Assembly: GCA_027322375.1 (NCBI GenBank)
Contig: DAHVRS010000168.1
Span: 1-6,044 of the forward strand
Source: Brachybacterium sp.
GTDB taxonomy: Bacteria > Actinomycetota > Actinomycetes > Actinomycetales > Dermabacteraceae
DNA: 6,044 nucleotides
Direction: 5' to 3'
Made by a program: the position numbers and the translations under genes. Position 1 is the first letter of the stretch. The number at the start of each line of letters is the position of its first letter. Positions 1 to 5,310 of the stretch are shown in pieces. The notes beneath the pieces are model-generated. The model had not been told where the DNA came from. It made no database searches and saw only the letters and a program-made list of their open reading frames with translations.

Positions 1-552
1 CTGTTCGCGCAGGTCGGCAGGGAGCTCCTCGGAGCGCTGCGGGGACAGCAGGGTCGGGATCAGCCCGGCGAGGCGGGCGGAGTCCGTGAGCTCGCCGTCC
101 GGATCCCCGGGCAGCGCGGCCGGTGCGATCTGTCCGATCGCCTCGAGCGCCTCGCTGCGCTGCTGCTCCCCGTCGGGCGCCCACAGCGCGGGCTGGAGCT
201 GGATCGTGGTGGTGCCGGCGACGCCCGCGTCCTCCAGGAGGGTCCCGATCCGCTCGACGCCCGGCCGGGTGGAGTCGCCCTCGGTGAGGACCGCGACCTG
301 ATCGCCCTGGAGCGTCCCGGCCACCAGCTCGGGCCCTAGCTCGTTGATGAACCCGGCGAGCTGGTCGTTGCGGGCGGTGAGGTCCTCGGACTCGCCTCGG
401 AGCTGCTCCTTCTCGGTGCGCAGCTGCTCGACCTGCCCCGCGAGCTGGTCGCCGAGGTTCTCGCGCAGCGGACCGGCGCCGAGCACGATGCCGACGGCGA
501 GCGCGAGGAACACGGAGATCAGCGAGACGAGGTGGTAGCGGAAATCGATCAC
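1..552 (-). CDS. mctB: MctB/SteB family membrane-anchored envelope protein (C-terminus beyond window)
   Basis: The visible part is 184 codons, from a GTG start to the left edge, with no stop, so the gene continues outside. The N-terminus reads VIDFRYHLVSLISVFLALAV, the hallmark opening of the MctB family: a short cytoplasmic stub, then one membrane segment at about residues 8-27. A heptad-like, charged coiled-coil stretch follows (about 33-67), then the start of the extracytoplasmic domain. In M. tuberculosis the homologue Rv1698 (MctB) was reported to limit copper accumulation. In Corynebacterium glutamicum the homologue SteB works with SteA in the RipC-FtsEX cell-separation pathway. Direct adjacency to steA favours the SteB role here, but the sequence alone does not decide it. 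The GTG start is chosen because it gives the family N-terminus exactly and has a strong ribosome-binding site. The gap after the steA stop is 14 nt. Confidence 0.93.
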   Translation of the reverse strand, partial: MIDFRYHLVSLISVFLALAVGIVLGAGPLRENLGDQLAGQVEQLRTEKEQLRGESEDLTARNDQLAGFINELGPELVAGTLQGDQVAVLTEGDSTRPGVERIGTLLEDAGVAGTTTIQLQPALWAPDGEQQRSEALEAIGQIAPAALPGDPDGELTDSARLAGLIPTLLSPQRSEELPADLREQ

Positions 553-560
553 AGGGCGGG

Positions 561-569
561 CCCCTCCTA
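561..569 (-). promoter_or_regulatory. Shine-Dalgarno of the mctB/steB gene, overlapping the steA stop
   Basis: The mRNA reads TAGGAGGGG, where the first three bases are the steA stop codon. The GGAGG core lies about 10 nt before the GTG start, which fixes that start. A ribosome terminating on steA ends directly on this site, so translational coupling is likely (inference). Confidence 0.8.
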
Positions 570-1742
570 CGCCCCGGTGGCCCGGGGCGAGAACAGCATG
601 GTGAACCAGGACAGGATCTCATCGAGGCGCGCACCGAGGATCTGGACCATGGTCTGGCCCCCGGGTGTCGCCCACAGCGCGACCGCGAGCGCGGCGAGAC
701 CGGCCAGCGCGAGCAGCGCCAGCTGGAAGGTGGAGATCCTCTGACGGTACAGGCGCGAGACGCCCTTGGCGTCGACGAGCTTGGAGCCGATGCGCAGGCG
801 GGTGAGGAAGGTGGAGCTCATGCCGGCCCGGCCCTTGTCGAGGAACTCCTCGAGGGTGCCGTGGGTGCCGACAGCGACGATGACGGAGGCGCCCTTCTCG
901 TCCGCGAGCAGCATCGCGATGTCCTCGCTGGTGCCGGAGGCGGGGAAGGAGATCGCTTCCTTATCGAGGCCCAGCGCGGCCAGGCGCTCCATGCCGGGGG
1001 CGCGGCCGTCGCGATAGGCGTGCACGACGAGCTCGGAGCCGCTGCGCAGAGCGCGGTCGGAGACGGAGTCCATGTCACCGATGATCATGTCGGGGTGGAA
1101 GCCGGCCTCGAGGACCGCGTCGGCGCCGCCGTCCACGCCGATGATGACGGGACGGTTCTCGCGCAGGAAGGGTCGCAGCGTGGCGAGGTCCTCCTTGTAG
1201 TGGTAGCCGCGCACGACGATCAGCACCGGCCGGCCGTCCATGCGGGTGCGCACATCGGGGGCGCCGATCCCGTCCAGCAGCAGATCCCGCTCCCGGAGCA
1301 TGTACTCCATCGTGTTCTCGGCGAAGAGCTCAAGCTGCTCGCTCAGCCCCTCCCGCGCGGTCTCGAGGGAGGCGGTGATCGCGGCGTCGTCCTGTACGGT
1401 GCCGCGCGCGATGACGCTCTCGCCCAGCAGCACGTCCCCGCCGCGCACCTGGATGGCCTGTCCGTCTCGCACGTTCTCGAACACGTCCGGGCCCAGCGAG
1501 TCCACGAGCACGATCCCAGCGTCCACGAGGATGCGCGGCCCGGCGTTGGGGTACCGGCCCGAGGTGGAAGCGGCGACGTTCAGGACGGCGGCGGGGCGGC
1601 GCTCCACGAGCGCCTCCGCGGCGACGCGGTCGATGTCCTCGTGGTCGATGATCGCGATCTCACCGGGCAGGAGCCGCTTGGTGAGGTCCTTGGTGCGCTT
1701 GCCGAGCCGGGCGAAGCCGTCCGCGCGCGGCGCCGCGCTCAT
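567..1742 (-). CDS. steA: SteA, putative cytokinetic-ring / cell-separation protein with TPK-like domain
   Basis: This 391-residue protein matches the Rv1697/SteA family. The N-terminal part (about 1-165) carries family-typical stretches such as LNVAASTSGRYPNAGP (54-69). The middle (about 170-320) resembles the catalytic fold of thiamine pyrophosphokinase, with GVDGGAD (202-208), PDMIIGDMDSVSD (217-229) and TSEDIAMLL (271-279). One hydrophobic segment at about 337-358 is followed by a short C-terminal tail. In C. glutamicum, SteA and SteB form a complex acting with RipC-FtsEX in daughter-cell separation; catalytic activity for SteA is not established to my knowledge. The ATG start overlaps the recN stop as ATGA. 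Its own Shine-Dalgarno is weak (GACGGGG directly upstream), which suggests coupling to recN translation. The MctB/SteB gene follows after 14 nt, as expected for the partner pair. Confidence 0.93.
   Translation of the reverse strand: MSAAPRADGFARLGKRTKDLTKRLLPGEIAIIDHEDIDRVAAEALVERRPAAVLNVAASTSGRYPNAGPRILVDAGIVLVDSLGPDVFENVRDGQAIQVRGGDVLLGESVIARGTVQDDAAITASLETAREGLSEQLELFAENTMEYMLRERDLLLDGIGAPDVRTRMDGRPVLIVVRGYHYKEDLATLRPFLRENRPVIIGVDGGADAVLEAGFHPDMIIGDMDSVSDRALRSGSELVVHAYRDGRAPGMERLAALGLDKEAISFPASGTSEDIAMLLADEKGASVIVAVGTHGTLEEFLDKGRAGMSSTFLTRLRIGSKLVDAKGVSRLYRQRISTFQLALLALAGLAALAVALWATPGGQTMVQILGARLDEILSWFTMLFSPRATGA
570..589 (-). other. 8-bp GC hairpin at the 3' end of steA, next to the downstream ribosome-binding site
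   Basis: Perfect inverted repeat: 570-577 (cgccccgg) pairs with 582-589 (ccggggcg) around a 4-nt loop. It covers the last seven codons of steA and ends one base before the stop codon/Shine-Dalgarno element. There is no T-tract, so it is not a convincing intrinsic terminator. A role in ribosome access or mRNA stability is possible, but GC hairpins also arise by chance at this base composition. Confidence 0.4.
1739..1742 (-). promoter_or_regulatory. ATGA stop/start overlap coupling recN and steA
   Basis: The recN TGA stop (1739-1741) and the steA ATG start (1740-1742) share bases. Only a G-rich, non-consensus leader precedes the ATG, so re-initiation by ribosomes finishing recN is the likely way steA is translated (inference). 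Confidence 0.75.
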
Positions 1743-3499
1743 CGCCCCGTCCCGGAGGCGGTGGCGCTGCCGGTCGCCTGGGGGTCCGTGCGGCGCGCCT
1801 CGTCCAGCAGTTCCTCGGCATGCGCGAGCGCGAGATCGGAGCCGGCATCGCCGGCGAGCATGCGGGCGAGCTCCCTGATCCGCTCTGCTCGGTCCAGGTG
1901 CACGACGGTCGAGGACGTGGAGCCGCCCTCGGAGGACTTCACGATCTGCAGATGGGTCGAGGCGTGTGCGGCGACCTGCGGCAGGTGCGTGACGACGATG
2001 ACCTGGGCGTGACGGGCGAGGCGCGCGAGGCGCTGGCCGACAGCGAGCGCGGCCCGGCCACCGATCCCGGCGTCGATCTCGTCGAACACGAAGACGGGGG
2101 CGGCGCTGCGGTCATTGCGGGAGGAGGACAGCGCCACCTCGAGGGCGAGCATGACACGGGAGAGCTCACCGCCGGAGGCGGCCTGGGAGACGGGCAGGTG
2201 CTCGGCGCCGGGGTGCGGGGCGAGCAGGATCGCGACCGCGTCCCGGCCGGTGGGCCGGTGGGTCTGTGCGGAGACGTCCACGCGGATGTCCGCATCGGGC
2301 ATCTCGAGGTGGCGCAGCTCCTCCTGGACCGCGGTGGAGAGCTCCTTCGCGGCGGCGGTCCGGGCAGCGGTCAGGGCATCCGCGAGCTCGTCGAGGGTCT
2401 CCTCGCAGCGGGCGAGCGCGCGGGCGGTCTCCTCCCGCTCCTGGGCGGCGCCCTCGAAGCGGTCGAGGTCCACGGCGGCGGTGCGGGAGGCTTCGAGCAG
2501 GGCGGTGATGTCCTCGGCGGGGCCGTCGGGGCCGGGGAGCATGGTGCCGAGGTCGCGGACCAGGACGGTGAGCTCGTGGAGGCGCTCGTTCGCCTCCTGG
2601 ATCCGGCCCGGGGAGGCGTCGATCTCCTCGGCGTAGCGGGAGGTCTCCGCGGCGATGTCGGACAGCTCGATGCACAGCGCATCCAAGCGCTCGACGAGCG
2701 GGGCGAGGGTCGCATCGGTGCGGGCGGCGCGGCCCAGAGACTCCGAGGCGATCGCGAGGAGGGACGCGGCGGCGGGGCCGTCGTCGTCGCCGACCATGGC
2801 GAGCGCGGCCTGCCCGGCGGCGCCGCGCAGCTCCTCCGCGTTGCCGAGCCGTTCGATCTCGGCGCGCAGCGCCTCGTCCTCGTCCTGCTGGGGGTCGGCC
2901 TGCTCGAGCCGTTCGAGGGCTTCGCGCAGTGCGGTGCCGCGACGGTCCCGTTCGGCGAGCAGCGCATCGAGCTCGGCGAGGCGCTCAGTGAGGGCGGAGC
3001 GCTCCCGCCACAGCTCGCGGTGCTGCTGCAGGGGCCCTGCGACCTCCGCCTCGGCGAAGCGGTCCAGCGCTTCGCGCTGCGCCTCGGGGTCCCGCAAGCG
3101 CTGCTGATCGGACTGGCCGTGGACGGTCACAGCGGTGCCGACGAGCCGAGCGAGGGTCCCGATCGGCACCGGCACTCCCCCGATCTGGGCGCGGGAGCGG
3201 CCATCGCGGGTGACGCGGCGGACCACGAGCACCTCGCCGTCCTCCTCCTCCGCGCCGAGCTCGTCGAGGGAGTCTGCGAGCTCGGTGTGGCCGGCGAGGG
3301 CGAGGGTCCCGTCCACGGTGCTGGCACCGCTGGAGGTACGGCCGCGGTCCAGGCGCCCGCCGAGCAGCATGGTCAGCCCGGTGACGATCATGGTCTTGCC
3401 GGCGCCGGTCTCACCGGTCAGCACGGTGAAGCCGGGACCGAACTCCAGCATGGCGTCGTCGATCACGCCGATGCTGCGGATGCGCAGCGTGGACAGCAC
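1739..3499 (-). CDS. recN: DNA repair protein RecN
   Basis: RecN is an SMC-like ATPase that acts at DNA double-strand breaks and promotes recombinational repair with RecA. This copy is 586 residues, within the usual range. The head domain halves are both intact: Walker A GETGAGKT at 29-36, Q-loop region HGQSDQQRL at 127-135, ABC signature ASGGELSR at 441-448, Walker B VFVFDEIDAGIGG at 469-481, and switch THLPQVAAHA at 504-513. Between them, about 150-400 is Leu/Glu/Arg/Ala-rich coiled coil, the two arms of the short RecN hairpin. The last 16 residues are a Thr/Ser/Gly/Ala-rich tail of unknown value. The GTG start gives the family N-terminus (LSTLRIRSIGVIDDAMLEF) and has an AGGAGG 5 nt upstream. 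It follows nadK after 15 nt and overlaps steA by 4 nt. No LexA-type palindrome was seen near its start, so transcription probably comes from the upstream operon. Confidence 0.97.
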   Translation of the reverse strand: MLSTLRIRSIGVIDDAMLEFGPGFTVLTGETGAGKTMIVTGLTMLLGGRLDRGRTSSGASTVDGTLALAGHTELADSLDELGAEEEDGEVLVVRRVTRDGRSRAQIGGVPVPIGTLARLVGTAVTVHGQSDQQRLRDPEAQREALDRFAEAEVAGPLQQHRELWRERSALTERLAELDALLAERDRRGTALREALERLEQADPQQDEDEALRAEIERLGNAEELRGAAGQAALAMVGDDDGPAAASLLAIASESLGRAARTDATLAPLVERLDALCIELSDIAAETSRYAEEIDASPGRIQEANERLHELTVLVRDLGTMLPGPDGPAEDITALLEASRTAAVDLDRFEGAAQEREETARALARCEETLDELADALTAARTAAAKELSTAVQEELRHLEMPDADIRVDVSAQTHRPTGRDAVAILLAPHPGAEHLPVSQAASGGELSRVMLALEVALSSSRNDRSAAPVFVFDEIDAGIGGRAALAVGQRLARLARHAQVIVVTHLPQVAAHASTHLQIVKSSEGGSTSSTVVHLDRAERIRELARMLAGDAGSDLALAHAEELLDEARRTDPQATGSATASGTGR

Positions 3500-3504
3500 A
3501 GGAG

Positions 3505-3510
3505 CCTCCT
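3505..3510 (-). promoter_or_regulatory. Shine-Dalgarno of recN
   Basis: AGGAGG in the mRNA, 5 nt before the recN GTG and just after the nadK stop (3515-3517). It is the only strong ribosome-binding site in the junction and decides the GTG start. Confidence 0.85.
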
Positions 3511-3514
3511 GCTC

Positions 3515-4459
3515 TCAGCGGGTGCGGGGGCCGCGCCCCCGCCATCCCACGACGGGCAGCTGGAACTTCTCCACGAGACGATCGGCGAAGGGAGTCGGCG
3601 CGAGGCGCGCCAGGCGCACCGACTGCGGGGAGAGGCGCGCCTCGATGCGCATTCCCGCAGTGATGTCCGCGCCGCGGCGTCCATCGAGGGTGAGGATGCC
3701 GTCCTCGCGGTTGTCGAGCGTCATCTCGACCGCGGCCTCGGAGGAGCGACCCAGCACGAGAGGCCGCGCGAACAGGGCATGGGCGGCCAGCGGGATGAGC
3801 ATCATCGCGTCGACCTCGGGCCAGATCACGGGCCCGCCCGCGCTGAACGCGTAGGCGGTGGAGCCGGTGGAGGTGGACAGCAGGACGCCGTCGGCCCCGA
3901 AGGAGGAGACGGGCCGGCCGTCGATCTCGATCGCGACGTTGATCATCTTCTGCCTGTCGGCCTTCTCGAGCGAGGCCTCGTTCAGCGCCCAGTGGCGGGC
4001 GAGGACCTCATCCTCCGCATCGAGCACGGTGACATCGAGGGTGGAGCGCTTCTCGACGTCGTAGTCGCCGTCCAGCAGGCGGGACACGGTGATGGAGAGG
4101 TCCTCGACCTCGCTCTCGGCGAGGAAGCCGACGTGGCCGAGGTTCACGCCGTGCACGGGGATGTCCGCCTCGCGCACTGATTCGAGCGCGCGCAGGATCG
4201 TGCCATCGCCGCCGAGGACGATGCCGAGCTCCACGGTGTCCGCGACGGTGATCGCGTCCAGGACATCGACCCCGCCGTTGGTCAGGAAGGTCACCAGTCG
4301 CGGCGGTGCCATGTCCACGGGCAGGGCGAGGATCTCGTCCACCTGGTCGCTGAGCACCACGCCGCGCACATTGCGCAGGCGCAGCTCCTCGAGGACGGCG
4401 AGCATGGCGCGCAGTGCGGCGTGGCGGCCGGTGTGCACGTAGAGGAGGAAGCGTCGCAT
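3515..4459 (-). CDS. nadK: NAD kinase
   Basis: This enzyme phosphorylates NAD to NADP in the cytoplasm, the route to cellular NADP(H). At 314 residues it has the normal actinobacterial length. The N-terminal domain opens with LLYVHTGR (5-12), typical of actinobacterial members, and carries the ATP-binding GGDGT at 83-87 and NLGHVGFLAE at 106-115. The NAD-binding half has the NE motif at 160-161, GADGVLLSTSTGSTAY at 188-203 and SAGGP at 206-210, with all key positions present. The C-terminal Arg/Gly-rich tail (306-314) is probably disordered. The ATG start is supported by the family N-terminus and by GAGGAGG about 10 nt upstream. It starts 5 nt after the tlyA stop and ends 15 nt before recN. 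The nadK-recN neighbourhood is conserved in actinobacteria (ppnK-recN in M. tuberculosis). Confidence 0.97.
   Translation of the reverse strand: MRRFLLYVHTGRHAALRAMLAVLEELRLRNVRGVVLSDQVDEILALPVDMAPPRLVTFLTNGGVDVLDAITVADTVELGIVLGGDGTILRALESVREADIPVHGVNLGHVGFLAESEVEDLSITVSRLLDGDYDVEKRSTLDVTVLDAEDEVLARHWALNEASLEKADRQKMINVAIEIDGRPVSSFGADGVLLSTSTGSTAYAFSAGGPVIWPEVDAMMLIPLAAHALFARPLVLGRSSEAAVEMTLDNREDGILTLDGRRGADITAGMRIEARLSPQSVRLARLAPTPFADRLVEKFQLPVVGWRGRGPRTR
3524..3542 (-). other. 8-bp GC hairpin at the 3' end of nadK, upstream of the recN ribosome-binding site
   Basis: Perfect inverted repeat: 3524-3531 (gcgggggc) pairs with 3535-3542 (gcccccgc) around a 3-nt loop. It lies in the RGRGPR codons (307-312) at the end of nadK, 13 nt before the recN Shine-Dalgarno. 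No T-tract follows, so a Rho-independent terminator is unlikely. It may be a translational or stability element, or a by-product of high GC. Confidence 0.4.
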
Positions 4460-4464
4460 GCCGG

Positions 4465-5310
4465 TCAGTCCTCCTCCTCGGTCTGCTGGTCCCGGCGTCG
4501 CCGGGGACCGTCCCCTCGCACGGCCGACACGATCATGTCACAGGCCTCTGCATCCAGTCCGGCCACCGCGCCGTGTCGGTGCAGGTGGAGGAAGTACTCA
4601 CGGTTGCCGTCCTGGCCGGGCAGGGCGCTAGGGCCCACGCCCTCCAGACGCAGCCCGGCCTCTGCGGCGCTGTCCGCGACGGCCTGCACGGCCTGCTCCC
4701 GGGCGCGCGGGTCGGCGACCACGCCGGTGCGAGGCAGCGCCTCTCGCCCCACTTCGAACTGGGGTTTCACCATGAGCAGCAGCTGGCCGCCGTCCCGGAC
4801 CACGCCTGCGAGGGCGGGTATGACAGTGCGCAGCGAGATGAAGGACAGATCGGCGACGAGCAGGTCGACGGGCGCGCCGATGAGCTCGGGCGTGAGGTCG
4901 CGCACGCTGGTGCCGTCGTGCACCTCGACCCGCGGGTCCTCCCGCACGTGCGCGACGAGCTGGTCGTGGCCGATGTCGACCGCGAGCACGTGCGCTGCCC
5001 CACGGCGGAGCAGCACATCGGTGAACCCTCCCGTGGAGGCACCGGCGTCCAGGCAGCACAGCCCGGCAGGGTCCAGGCCCAGGGTGTCCAGTGCGCCGGC
5101 GAGCTTGTGCGCGGCGCGGGAGGCGAACTCGACCCCGTCCGGCACCTCGACCACCTCGAGCCGTGCTCCGGGCGGGACGGGCAGGGACGGCTTCGAGGCG
5201 GGGCGCCCGTCCAGGCGCGCCCGCCCCTCCTCGATGATGCGCCGTGCATGGGTGCGGGAGCGAGCGAGCCCGGCCGCGGCCAGCGCCACGTCGAGACGGT
5301 CCCCGCTCAC
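4465..5310 (-). CDS. tlyA: TlyA family 23S/16S rRNA (cytidine-2'-O)-methyltransferase
   Basis: TlyA enzymes methylate the 2'-OH of cytidines at the ribosomal subunit interface (C1920 of 23S rRNA and, in some types, C1409 of 16S rRNA); loss gives capreomycin resistance in M. tuberculosis. Length is 281 residues. An S4-type RNA-binding domain spans about 3-58 (RLDVALAAAGLARSR...). The Rossmann methyltransferase domain follows, with SRAAHKL at 64-70, SAM-binding DAGASTGGF at 88-96, VDIG at 111-114, DLSFISL at 154-160, KPQFEVGR at 182-189 and GNREYFLHL at 235-243. The end is a charged tail (RRRRDQQTEEED) beyond the mycobacterial end, as I recall it. The linker residues aligning with mycobacterial RAWV are VEFA here (60-63). 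The GTG start overlaps the HAD gene stop as GTGA; AGGA at 5323-5326, 12 nt away, is only a weak ribosome site. Which rRNA sites it modifies cannot be told from sequence alone. Confidence 0.96.
   Translation of the reverse strand: MSGDRLDVALAAAGLARSRTHARRIIEEGRARLDGRPASKPSLPVPPGARLEVVEVPDGVEFASRAAHKLAGALDTLGLDPAGLCCLDAGASTGGFTDVLLRRGAAHVLAVDIGHDQLVAHVREDPRVEVHDGTSVRDLTPELIGAPVDLLVADLSFISLRTVIPALAGVVRDGGQLLLMVKPQFEVGREALPRTGVVADPRAREQAVQAVADSAAEAGLRLEGVGPSALPGQDGNREYFLHLHRHGAVAGLDAEACDMIVSAVRGDGPRRRRDQQTEEED
4469..4479 (-). promoter_or_regulatory. Shine-Dalgarno of nadK inside the last tlyA codons
   Basis: The mRNA reads GAGGAGGAGGA, which is also the codons for the Glu-Glu-Glu-Asp C-terminus of TlyA. 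Its last GGAGG ends 10 nt before the nadK ATG. The tlyA stop lies between the site and the start. Confidence 0.8.
5307..5310 (-). promoter_or_regulatory. GTGA stop/start overlap coupling the HAD gene and tlyA
   Basis: The TGA stop of the HAD gene (5307-5309) overlaps the tlyA GTG start (5308-5310). With only a distant weak AGGA upstream, tlyA translation probably depends on ribosomes completing the HAD gene (inference). Confidence 0.7.

Noticed and set aside
333..342. GGGCCCTAGC, also present inverted in tlyA near 4624-4633
   Set aside because: A 10-base match between two places in 6 kb of GC-rich DNA is expected by chance; both copies are ordinary codons.
86..744. Several 64-71-codon plus-strand frames over the MctB/SteB and steA ends
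   Set aside because: Ser/Arg/Pro-rich translations are shadows of the minus-strand genes; no family resemblance.
861..2012. A 383-codon plus-strand open frame opposite steA and the recN end
   Set aside because: Same shadow pattern: low-complexity His/Asp/Val/Ala composition, no motif, no good ribosome-binding site seen, and full overlap with steA.
3524..3542. Possible intrinsic terminator after nadK
   Set aside because: No run of T follows in the transcribed direction and recN starts within 30 nt, so a terminator call is not supported.
1820..4180. A 786-codon open frame on the plus strand opposite recN and nadK
   Set aside because: It is antisense to two genes with complete family motifs, its translation is Gly/Ala/Glu/Val-rich with no recognisable domain, and long antisense frames are expected in DNA with GC-rich third positions.
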